Assembly (NCBI GenBank): GCA_903924985.1
Contig: CAIYDT010000139.1
Location: forward strand, 1-33,110
Length of the DNA: 33,110 bases
DNA from: an uncultured Acetobacteraceae bacterium
GTDB lineage: Bacteria > Pseudomonadota > Alphaproteobacteria > Acetobacterales > Acetobacteraceae
Direction: 5' to 3'
How positions within the stretch are numbered: position 1 is the stretch's first letter; each line of letters opens with the position of its first letter. Below are positions 1 to 7,064 of the stretch, in pieces. The notes under the pieces are model-generated. The model did no database searches. It was given only the letters and a program-made list of their open reading frames with translations, and had not been told where the DNA came from. The position numbers were made by a program, and so were the translations under genes.

Positions 1-2
1 GG

Positions 3-122
3 AGCATGCTTTACGAGCTGATTCCGAATATGAAGGAGGCGAGGTTGCTGCCATTGATCGAGAAATTCGCCGAGATGCTCGCCGGGGTGCCGGTGTTCAC
101 CGATACTTTCGGGATTGTGTAA
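3..122 (+). CDS. C-terminal end of an unrecognised protein (partial)
   Basis: An open frame enters from the left edge and ends at a TAA at 120-122, giving the last 39 residues of a protein. The tail contains the stretch LLPLIEKFAEML followed by a hydrophobic end (TDTFGIV). I do not recognise the family. It ends 36 bases before the start of the large secreted protein and could share a transcript with it, but nothing visible assigns a function. The frame is clean, and no terminator hairpin is seen between the two genes. Confidence 0.5.
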   Translation, partial: SMLYELIPNMKEARLLPLIEKFAEMLAGVPVFTDTFGIV

Positions 123-158
123 AAATGAGGGGAGTCATGAGAAGCAAGGCGGTATGTT

Positions 159-3100
159 GTGAGCGGTTACGTCGGGACACTAAAAGACAATGGCGTCGTC
201 GGGGCTACCGGGGCGGCAGGCACCATTTTGCTTGCGCCCACAATCCTCAATGCGGGCTCGACAACGCCCTCCCCCATTCGGATCACCAACACCTTCGGCG
301 GGCAAACCGTCACCGACGTCACGACCCTGAACCCGTTCAACAATGTCACCATCTCGGACCCGAACATCGGCCAGACGGAGACCCTGACCGTCACGCTATC
401 GTCAGCGGCGAACGGCACGTTGAGCAATTTGGGCGGCGGCAGCTACAACGCGACGACCGGCGTCTATACCGACATCGGCACCGCGACGGCCGTGACCACC
501 GACCTGGATGGGCTGGTGTTCACCCCAACCTATTATCACGAGGTCTCGCCCGGAACGACGGTCCCAACCACGCTCACCGTCGCGGTTACCGACACCGCCG
601 GCGCCTCCGCCAGCGATAGCGCGACCACGATCACCACGACGGAAACTGCCAGCCCGCTCCCCATCGGGCCGATCCGCGGCGTGGATTACGGCCCCTCCCC
701 CGCGGACGGCGGATCCTACCCGTCGCAGGCGCAGATCGACGCCGACATGGCGACCATCGCGAAGATCGGCAACGTGGTCCGCCTGTACACCATATCGAAC
801 GGCATGAGCTACGCCGTGACCAGCGCCATCGCACACGGTCTGCAGGTCGTTCCGTCGGCATATTTGGCCGATCCCACGACGCAGACAGGTCAAGCCGCGA
901 ATAACACCGAGATCGCCAACCTGATCGCGCTGTTGAACAACCCCGCGACCGATTTGTCGAAAATCCCGTTCGTCGATGTCGGCAGCGATTTCTTGACGAA
1001 TAACCCGAGCCAATATAGCTATCTGGTTAGCGAAATTGAATACGTGAAGGCCCACATCCCTGCTGGCGTGCAGGTCACCACGTCGGAGAGCGCAACCACT
1101 TACCTGACCACCAGCCTCGGTAGTCAGGTGGACTTGATTTTCCCCATCATCTCTCCCTATACGCTCGGGGCGACGCAGCCGATTACCCCCTGGAACGCGG
1201 ACGCATTTTTCCAAATTTTCTACGGTCAATTGGTCAACCAATTCACTACCAAAAATATCGTCGTCAGCGGGATCGGATGGCCCTCGTCCGGCACCAACGG
1301 CAATGCCGTGGGCAGCGTCGTGAATGAGGAAACATTCTGGACCAATTTTATTCAGTATGCCAATCAGAATAAAATCAATTACTTTGGATTTTCGGCATTC
1401 GATTCGTCTACCAATACGAACCCAGACTTTAGCGGTCCAAGCTGGGGTCTTTACACCGCTTCCGGCACACCGAAAGGTGTGGTAACCTCGTTTATCTCGG
1501 CTCCACCGCCGGTCATTGGCGGCACCGTCGCAGGTCAAAACACGACGGACGTCACGGCGCTGTCTCCATTCTCCACGGTGACCATTACCGATCCGAATGT
1601 AGGCCAGTCCGAGACCATTACAATAACTCTGTCCGCCGCGGCCAACGGCACGCTGAGCAACCTGGGCGGCGGCAGCTATAACGCAACGACTGGCGTCTAC
1701 ACCGATACTGGTGCTCCCACCGCTGTCACCGCGGCGGTGGACGGTCTGGTGTTCACCCCTACCGCGCATCAGGTAGCTTCGAGCCAAACTGTGACGACCA
1801 CCTTCACGATTTCTGATATTGACACGGCGGGCGCGACGGTGATCGACAGCACGACCACCGTCATCGCGACGTCCACCGGCGAACCGCTCAGCATCACCGG
1901 TTCGGCGGCAGGTCAAACAACCAACGACATTACGCCCTTGACCCCATTTTCCAAGGTCACGATTACCGACCCGAACCCCGGTCAGACTGAGACGGTAACG
2001 GTCACCCTGTCGGCGCCAGCAAACGGTGGGCTGTCGAACCTGGGCGGTGGCAGCTACCATGCCACCACCGGGGTCTACACCGACACCGGCACAGCGGCGG
2101 CTGTCACGGCCGCGTTGGACGGCTTGGTGTTCACGCCGACTGCCCTGCAGGCCCAAGCCGGCCAGACCGTCACCACCAATTTCACCATCCAGGATACCGA
2201 TACCGCCGGGCAGTCCGCCAGTGACAGCGCGACCAGTGTCATAACGACGGAGACGATCACTACTGGCCTGATCGGCCTCCTTAATGTCAATCAGCAACTT
2301 GAGATGATTTACATCGCGTATTTCAACCGCGCCGCCGACGGTGGTGGCTACACTTTCTGGGAAGGGCAAAACTTTCAGGCGCAGGCCGCCGGGCAGAGCG
2401 CGGCACAGGCACTGACCAACATCGCCAACGCGTTCACGCCACAGCCGGAAACCTACGCTCTCTACCCCTTCCTGGCGACACCCAATCTTAATCTGAACAC
2501 GCCCTCCGGTCAGGCTGGTCTGAAAACGTTCATCAACAGCGTCTACGCCAACCTGTTCGGTCGTGCGCCCGATGTGGGTGGCAAGGCCTACTGGGTCGGT
2601 CAGATCACCAGCGGTGCGGTTGGGCTTGGCGCGGCAGCGTTGGCAATCGCAAACGGTGCGACGGGTGCCGACGCAATCGAGGTACGAAACAAGATTGCCG
2701 TGGCACTCGACTTCACCACCAGGACCGAAGCGGCCGGGCTGGGCACAACGACGCCATACTCAAGCTCATTCATTCCGGCCGCCGACAGCGTGCTGACGGG
2801 TGTTGACGGAACGGCGCTTAACGACGCGTCGGTGACGGCCGGAATGAACGTAACGACGGCATACATCGCCGATACAATACCTGCTCCGACCCAGGTGGTG
2901 ACGATCACGACTTCAAACAGCGCGATCGATCCTGGCCCTGGCAGTTACAATATGCAGTTCATCACGGGCGTTAGCAGCGACACAGTCGTGCTGCACAGCG
3001 GCTGGATGGATACAATCACCGGCTTCAATCCAACCGGCGGCGACGTTCTGGATCTGAGTAGCCTCCTCTCCGGAGCGCAACTGACTGCCCAAGACGTTTC

Positions 3101-3269
3101 AGCCAACATTTCATCCTACTTCACTATTGTGGACCAGGGAGCGGACGCCGTGCTGCTATTTGACCCGCTTGGGCATGCCGGAGGTAGCGCTGTCGCGGTA
3201 CTGAAGAGCTTGGGTAGCGCGGTAACCAGTGTCGGTGTTTTGTCGAGTGATCATGCTATTCACCTATAG
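159..3269 (+). CDS. Large secreted modular protein: repeats, degenerate GH17-like domain, DUF4214, type I secretion C-terminus
   Basis: This 1036-residue protein starts at a GTG preceded by AAGGCGG at 145-151; in-frame stops lie just upstream. It has no N-terminal signal peptide. Domains in order: a cadherin/VCBS-like repeat (about 37-155); a GH17-like beta-1,3-glucanase barrel (about 168-445, beginning GVDYGP and containing GWPSSG); two more copies of the repeat (about 448-573 and 575-700, sharing LSNLGGGSY and DGLVFTPT); a DUF4214 region with YFNRAADGGG (about 707-880); and a C-terminal end resembling the VCA0849-type type I secretion target (about 912-1036, DTITGFNPTGGDVLDLSSLL). The architecture implies export by a type I secretion system and surface or extracellular carbohydrate binding. 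The GH17 acid/base position reads VGSD (Asp277) instead of VGNE. The nucleophile position reads SGIGWPS (Gly371) instead of SExGWPS. Hydrolysis is therefore doubtful and a glucan-binding role is possible. Domain calls are by motif recognition only. Confidence 0.85.
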   Translation: MSGYVGTLKDNGVVGATGAAGTILLAPTILNAGSTTPSPIRITNTFGGQTVTDVTTLNPFNNVTISDPNIGQTETLTVTLSSAANGTLSNLGGGSYNATTGVYTDIGTATAVTTDLDGLVFTPTYYHEVSPGTTVPTTLTVAVTDTAGASASDSATTITTTETASPLPIGPIRGVDYGPSPADGGSYPSQAQIDADMATIAKIGNVVRLYTISNGMSYAVTSAIAHGLQVVPSAYLADPTTQTGQAANNTEIANLIALLNNPATDLSKIPFVDVGSDFLTNNPSQYSYLVSEIEYVKAHIPAGVQVTTSESATTYLTTSLGSQVDLIFPIISPYTLGATQPITPWNADAFFQIFYGQLVNQFTTKNIVVSGIGWPSSGTNGNAVGSVVNEETFWTNFIQYANQNKINYFGFSAFDSSTNTNPDFSGPSWGLYTASGTPKGVVTSFISAPPPVIGGTVAGQNTTDVTALSPFSTVTITDPNVGQSETITITLSAAANGTLSNLGGGSYNATTGVYTDTGAPTAVTAAVDGLVFTPTAHQVASSQTVTTTFTISDIDTAGATVIDSTTTVIATSTGEPLSITGSAAGQTTNDITPLTPFSKVTITDPNPGQTETVTVTLSAPANGGLSNLGGGSYHATTGVYTDTGTAAAVTAALDGLVFTPTALQAQAGQTVTTNFTIQDTDTAGQSASDSATSVITTETITTGLIGLLNVNQQLEMIYIAYFNRAADGGGYTFWEGQNFQAQAAGQSAAQALTNIANAFTPQPETYALYPFLATPNLNLNTPSGQAGLKTFINSVYANLFGRAPDVGGKAYWVGQITSGAVGLGAAALAIANGATGADAIEVRNKIAVALDFTTRTEAAGLGTTTPYSSSFIPAADSVLTGVDGTALNDASVTAGMNVTTAYIADTIPAPTQVVTITTSNSAIDPGPGSYNMQFITGVSSDTVVLHSGWMDTITGFNPTGGDVLDLSSLLSGAQLTAQDVSANISSYFTIVDQGADAVLLFDPLGHAGGSAVAVLKSLGSAVTSVGVLSSDHAIHL
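339..2262 (+). repeat. Three copies of a ~125-residue extracellular repeat within the secreted protein
   Basis: The protein-level repeats share the order T.DVT.L.PF, VTI.DPN.GQ.ET, L..AANG.LSNLGGGSY.ATTGVYTD, DGLVFTPT and a closing TAGA.A.DS.TT. Copy 1 lies before the GH17-like domain; copies 2 and 3 are adjacent after it. The nucleotide sequences have diverged at third positions, so this is an old intragenic duplication rather than a recent one. Such repeats are typical spacer or adhesive modules of type I secreted proteins. Confidence 0.8.
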
Positions 3270-3430
3270 CTGCCGCCGCAGGGCGCGGTCGCGTCCTCTT
3301 CCATCATCCTGGTCAGCGTGGCGACCCCGGCGGTGAGGCAGAAGCGCTTGAAACTGGCTTGGACGACTTCCCAGGATTCGGTCAGGTGAGCCGTCGCTTT
3401 GACGGCGAAGGTTCTGCTATTCGTCTTCAT
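3260..3430 (-). pseudogene. N-terminal stump of an IS256-like transposase
   Basis: Reading leftward from an ATG at 3430-3428, preceded by AAAGGCAACGCC, the frame gives 56 residues. They include LTESWEVVQASFKRF and end in MMEEDATAPCGGSYR before a TGA at 3262-3260. The MMEEDAT.LCG motif is typical of the N-terminal part of IS256-family transposases of Alphaproteobacteria, which are normally about 400 residues. Everything after the Cys-Gly is missing. The frame then runs into the last ten bases of the secreted-protein gene on the other strand, so the element was truncated here. No terminal inverted repeat was identified. The family call is from memory of the motif and is moderately secure. Confidence 0.55.
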
Positions 3431-3566
3431 GGCGTTGCCTTTGTTCGTGGATTCGGCACCCCGAGCTTACCGGCTCAAGGCGGACAACACCGACTGACCT
3501 ATTTCAACAGAGACCGCGACATCCCCAGATTCCACGGTCGTTCCATGAACAGAGCGCGAGGAAGCA

Positions 3567-3917
3567 ATGCAGCAAACTTATCGAGGTTCTTGTCATTGTG
3601 GCCGGGTTAAATTTGAGGTCGATGCGGACCTGGATCACGTCCGGGTATGCGATTGTTCGATCTGCCGGCGTCGCGGGGCGCTGAATCATCGAGTGGCCCC
3701 GGAGTGCGTTAGGCTCCTCACCCCGCTTGAGGACTTATCACTCTATACCTTCCATACGCATACCGCGCGTGATTATTTCTGCCCGACTTGCGGAATTCAG
3801 CCGTTCCGGCGGCCGCGTACCGATCCGTCGGTATGGACGATCAATGTTCGGTGTCTCGAAAATGTCGATCTGGATTCCATCCCGGTCAAGCGTATCTATG
3901 GGAGTCAATACTCCTGA
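3567..3917 (+). CDS. GFA (glutathione-dependent formaldehyde-activating-like) family zinc protein
   Basis: This 116-residue protein carries the zinc-binding cysteines of the GFA/CENP-V fold: Cys9-x-Cys11 (SCHCGRVKFEV), Cys28-x-Cys30-xx-Cys33 (CDCSIC) and Cys72-xx-Cys75 (FCPTCGIQPF). The length matches single-domain family members. The ATG is preceded by GAGGAAGCA, a well-placed ribosome site. Family members were named after an enzyme that condenses formaldehyde with glutathione, but most paralogues, including this one, have no demonstrated substrate. It is convergent with the aldo/keto reductase and follows the IS256 stump, so it is probably a single-gene unit. Confidence 0.85.
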   Translation: MQQTYRGSCHCGRVKFEVDADLDHVRVCDCSICRRRGALNHRVAPECVRLLTPLEDLSLYTFHTHTARDYFCPTCGIQPFRRPRTDPSVWTINVRCLENVDLDSIPVKRIYGSQYS

Positions 3918-3989
3918 TCATAAAGATATCGAACTAGCCAGCATGCTTCGGTAAAGCTACGGACGATCCCACTTAGCACCCCGCCGCCA

Positions 3990-4997
3990 TCACCCCCGCA
4001 CCGGCCGCCCCTCGATCGGATACGACGGGTCGTTGTACCCCGGCGTCGAGGGATGCCCCGGCGATACCAGACGGTCGACGAACGCCTCATCTTCGGCGGT
4101 TAACCGACACGCCAAAGACCCCACGTAAGCGTCCCAATGCTCCTCGGTCCGAGGGCCCCCGACCGCACCGGTGACGAAGCGGTTGTTCAGCACCCACGCC
4201 AGCGCAAACTCCCCCGTGGTCATGCCACGCTTCGCCGCATGCGCCGTAATCTCGGCGGCGATGTGCAGACTCTCCGGCCTCCATTCGGATTCCAGCATCC
4301 GCCGGTCCTGCCGCCCCGCGCGGGTGCCAGGTGGGGGAGGTACATCCGGCTTGTATTTCCCCGTCAGCACCCCACGCGCCAGCGGGCTGTAAGGCACCAC
4401 GCCCAGCCCGAAATACCCGCAGGCCGGCAGATGCTCGGTTTCCACTTCCCGGTTTAGCGCGTTGTACAGTGGCTGACTGGCGATGGGCCGGTCGATGCCG
4501 ATGTCGTCGCAAAGCCGGCAAATCTCCGCCACCCGCCAGCCGCGGTAATTGGACACCCCGAAATACCGAATTTTCCCGGCGCGAATAAGATCCGCCAGCG
4601 CGTGCACTGTCTCGGCCAGCGGGGTGGAGTGGTCCTCCTTGTGCAGATACAGCAGGTCGATCTCGTTGACGCCCAGCCGGCGCAGGCTGCCCTCGACCGC
4701 GTGGTTCACCTGCCGGCGCGACAGGCCCTGGGCATTGGGGCCTTGGCCCGTCGGGTTGGCGATCTTGGTCGCCAGTACCCACCAGGACCGGTGTTCCCGG
4801 ATGGTGCGTCCCACGATTTCCTCCGACTTGCCCCCATTGTACCCGTCGGCGGTGTCGATGAAGTTGATCGCCCGATCGCGCGCCTTGGCGACGATGCGCG
4901 CCGCCGTCGGCTCATCGGTCACACCCCCGAACATCATGGCACCTAGGCAAAGCGGCGACACTTTCAGCCCACTTTTTCCGACTGACCTGTATTCCAT
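3990..4997 (-). CDS. Aldo/keto reductase (NADPH-dependent oxidoreductase)
   Basis: This 335-residue protein uses the start at 4997 (MEYRSVGKSG), preceded on the minus strand by GGGGAGCGG. The frame is open 40 residues further, but that extension looks non-coding and would overlap the divergent chromate gene. The AKR catalytic tetrad is visible: Asp48 and Tyr53 in FIDTADGYNGG, Lys78 in LATKIA, and His119 in LYLHKEDH. GVSNYRGW and YSPLARGVLTGKY are typical of the YajO/YghZ-like group, which reduces aldehydes and ketones in the cytoplasm. The substrate is not inferable. It is divergently placed to the chromate transporter pair with a short shared upstream region. Confidence 0.9.
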   Translation of the reverse strand: MEYRSVGKSGLKVSPLCLGAMMFGGVTDEPTAARIVAKARDRAINFIDTADGYNGGKSEEIVGRTIREHRSWWVLATKIANPTGQGPNAQGLSRRQVNHAVEGSLRRLGVNEIDLLYLHKEDHSTPLAETVHALADLIRAGKIRYFGVSNYRGWRVAEICRLCDDIGIDRPIASQPLYNALNREVETEHLPACGYFGLGVVPYSPLARGVLTGKYKPDVPPPPGTRAGRQDRRMLESEWRPESLHIAAEITAHAAKRGMTTGEFALAWVLNNRFVTGAVGGPRTEEHWDAYVGSLACRLTAEDEAFVDRLVSPGHPSTPGYNDPSYPIEGRPVRG

Positions 4998-5055
4998 CCG
5001 CGTCCGCTCCCCTATGACCCTGTCCACTGCATAGCGTACGGGCTTGAATGGCGAG
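4998..5055. promoter_or_regulatory. Short divergent intergenic region
   Basis: These 58 bases separate the minus-strand aldo/keto reductase start from the ATG of the first chromate transporter half, so promoters for both directions must lie here or inside the flanking genes. I see no convincing -35/-10 pair or operator palindrome. The ribosome site for the rightward gene is weak. An in-frame TTG at 5044 is an alternative start that would shorten this region. Confidence 0.35.
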
Positions 5056-5613
5056 ATGGGGAATCGGGAGTTCAACAAACCAAACCTCGCGGCGCTCTTC
5101 GTCGGGTTCGCCCGCATCGGAATGATGAGCTTCGGCGGTGGCCTCGCCGCCTGGACGAGGCGGGAGGTCGTGCAGACCCATGGCTGGCTGAGCGAACAGC
5201 AGTTCCTGTCCGGCTACGCCCTGTCGCAGCTGGTGCCCGGCGCCACCAACGTCAATCTGGCCGTGTTCATCGGCACCCAAATGCGGGGCGTGCCGGGGGC
5301 GCTGGCGTGCTTCGCGGGTCTGACGGCGCTGCCGGTCGCTATCGTACTGGTCGCGGGCTTCCTCTACATGCGCCCGCACGGCGGCAGTATGTGGTTCAGC
5401 ATCGCGCTGTCGGGGATGGGCGCGGTGGCGCTGGGCATGAACCTGGGCCTCGGCGTTCGGCTGGCACTGAACAATTTACGGCGCATCGGGCCGGCGCTGG
5501 TTACGCTCGGCGTGGCGCTGGGCATTGGCGTATTCGGACTTCGCCTGCCGCATGTTCTCGGGGTCATGATGCCCATCAGCCTGCTGATCGCCTGGTTCGG
5601 GCGCTCGCGATGA
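5056..5613 (+). CDS. chrA: Chromate transporter, N-terminal half (short-chain CHR protein)
   Basis: This protein of about 185 residues has the CHR domain signature FARIGMMSFGGGLAAW near the N-terminus, followed by WLSEQQFLSGYALSQLVPG and several hydrophobic segments. Full-length ChrA proteins carry two such domains in one chain of about 400 residues. This is a single-domain (SCHR) member encoded immediately before its partner, and the two halves are expected to form one membrane pump. Known ChrA proteins export chromate; related short pairs may carry other anions. The stop overlaps the next start as ATGA. The start is uncertain between ATG 5056 and TTG 5044. Confidence 0.85.
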   Translation: MGNREFNKPNLAALFVGFARIGMMSFGGGLAAWTRREVVQTHGWLSEQQFLSGYALSQLVPGATNVNLAVFIGTQMRGVPGALACFAGLTALPVAIVLVAGFLYMRPHGGSMWFSIALSGMGAVALGMNLGLGVRLALNNLRRIGPALVTLGVALGIGVFGLRLPHVLGVMMPISLLIAWFGRSR

Positions 5614-6140
5614 TACCGGTCCTGCTGCAACTCTTCTGGCTGTTCGCCTTGCTGTCCATGCTGGCGTTCGGCGGCGGGGCGGGGGTGATGCCCGATATCC
5701 AGCGCGCCGCTGTGGACACCTACCATTGGATGACCGCCGGCGAGTTTCTCGACATGTTCGCGATCTCCCGCGCCGCTCCGGGTCCGGGTTCCCTGATTGT
5801 ATTGCTGATCGGCCAGAAGGCCGCCGGCCTGCCGGGGGCGGCGGTGTCCTTCGTCGCGATGTTCCTGCCGTCCTGCATCGCGGTGCATTTCGTCGCCCGC
5901 TTCTGGCATCGCGCCGCTCATTCCGCCTGGCGCGAACTGGTGGAGAACGCTTTGGCCCCCGTTGCCATCGGACTGACCTTCGCCAGCGGTCTCGCGCTGA
6001 TGCGGGCGACGGAACACGGCATCCTGCCGCACATCATCACCATCGGCGGCGCGGCAGTCTTCGCCTTCACAAGAATTGGCCCGTTATACATGCTGGGCGC
6101 CGGGGCTGGGGCGATGCTGCTGGCCGCACTGCTTCCATGA
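5610..6140 (+). CDS. chrA: Chromate transporter, C-terminal half (short-chain CHR protein)
   Basis: This 176-residue partner of the preceding gene starts at the ATG in the ATGA overlap at 5610. It repeats the CHR pattern: LSMLAFGGGAGVMPDIQRA, then WMTAGEFLDMFAISRAAPGPG, a hydrophobic core, and a final membrane segment with TRIGPLYMLGAGAGAMLL. The two halves have the opposite membrane topologies expected of a CHR heterodimer, although topology is inferred from hydrophobicity only. Translation is coupled upstream to the first half and downstream, by another four-base ATGA overlap, to a glycosyltransferase. Confidence 0.85.
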   Translation: MIPVLLQLFWLFALLSMLAFGGGAGVMPDIQRAAVDTYHWMTAGEFLDMFAISRAAPGPGSLIVLLIGQKAAGLPGAAVSFVAMFLPSCIAVHFVARFWHRAAHSAWRELVENALAPVAIGLTFASGLALMRATEHGILPHIITIGGAAVFAFTRIGPLYMLGAGAGAMLLAALLP

Positions 6141-7009
6141 AGGACCACACCGTGCCGCGGATCGGAATTGGCATCGTCACCTACAACCGCAGGGATGTTC
6201 TGGCCGCCACGGTCGAGAAGGTACGCCGCCTGACCCGCCATCCGAACGTGGAACTCGTGGTGGCCGACGACGGCTCCACCGACGGCACCCTGGCCTGGTT
6301 AAGGGAGAACGACGTGCCCGTGGTTACGGGCGTTAACATGGGTATCGCATGGAACAAAAACCGCGCTTTGTACCTGCTCAGCGAAATGCTCTGCTGTGAG
6401 ACAGTGATCCTGTTGGAGGACGATACCCAGCCATCGAAACCGGGCTGGGAGGAGGCATGGATTGCGGCCGCGCGCCTCTGGGGTCATGTCAATTTTGCCG
6501 CGCCTTGGATGAAAGATCAGTTCATCTCCGGGCAAGGCACCGCTGCCGATCCGATCCTGTGTGAGGTCATAACCGCGCAATGCGCCGCCTTTTCGCGGGA
6601 ATCGCTGATGTTCGGGGGGTTCTACGACTCCCGTTTCAAAGGATACGGGCATGAGCATGTCGAACACACCAGGCGTCTGGTCCGCGTGGGATTCGGCGGG
6701 ACCGACCGTATCGTGGATGGGAAGGAGCAGATGCGTTGTAAGCTGCTTCACGGCGATCTCACGGTCGTGGATGTACCAAGTTTCATCGACCACGCCCAGG
6801 TCGAGCGCAATCTGGAAATCGCCCGCCCGCTGATGACGGATCAGACCTATCGCGCGCCCTGGCGCGACGATAGCGAGTTGAAGCAGTTCCGGGCGGAGAT
6901 GCGCAGCGCCTGCGACGCCCGACCAAACGGCTTCTCACTGCGCGGAAACCTTCGCCTTTCCGCCCCAAGGCCTGGCAGCCGCTTGCGCCGGCTGTTCGGG
7001 CGGGGGTGA
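6137..7009 (+). CDS. Family 2 glycosyltransferase
   Basis: This 290-residue protein starts at the ATG that overlaps the chromate gene stop. The GT-A fold is recognised from GIGIVTYNRRDVL, the nucleotide-binding VVADDGSTDGT, and a DxD-like LLEDDTQP, followed by a KGYGHEHVEHTRR region where GT2 enzymes place acceptor-side residues. The C-terminal end is basic (RPGSRLRRLFGRG). It should transfer a sugar from a nucleotide donor to a glycan or lipid acceptor on the cytoplasmic side; donor and acceptor are unknown. It lies 55 bases before the giant glycosyltransferase, and the two probably act in the same surface-glycan pathway. Confidence 0.8.
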   Translation: MKDHTVPRIGIGIVTYNRRDVLAATVEKVRRLTRHPNVELVVADDGSTDGTLAWLRENDVPVVTGVNMGIAWNKNRALYLLSEMLCCETVILLEDDTQPSKPGWEEAWIAAARLWGHVNFAAPWMKDQFISGQGTAADPILCEVITAQCAAFSRESLMFGGFYDSRFKGYGHEHVEHTRRLVRVGFGGTDRIVDGKEQMRCKLLHGDLTVVDVPSFIDHAQVERNLEIARPLMTDQTYRAPWRDDSELKQFRAEMRSACDARPNGFSLRGNLRLSAPRPGSRLRRLFGRG

Positions 7010-7064
7010 GTCCGTATGTGCACGGTAGTAATCACGTATTTGCCAAAACTTAAGGTTGTGCTAA

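Noticed and set aside
125..619. Plus-strand frame starting at ATG 125
   Set aside because: It overlaps the secreted-protein gene in another frame, is Arg/His-rich without motifs, and the frame from GTG 159 carries the recognisable repeats.
339..2262. Possible CRISPR-like or satellite repeats
   Set aside because: The repeats are ~375-base coding modules with protein-level, not exact DNA-level, conservation; there are no short identical repeats with spacers.
402..2369. Long minus-strand open frame (655 codons) opposite the secreted protein
   Set aside because: It mirrors the codon bias of the repetitive plus-strand gene, is Arg/Gly-rich without domain motifs, and the plus-strand frame has clear domain matches.
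3918..3989. Possible bidirectional terminator between the GFA gene and the aldo/keto reductase
   Set aside because: Only a short palindrome (AGCATGCT) is present; no stable stem with a T-run could be drawn.
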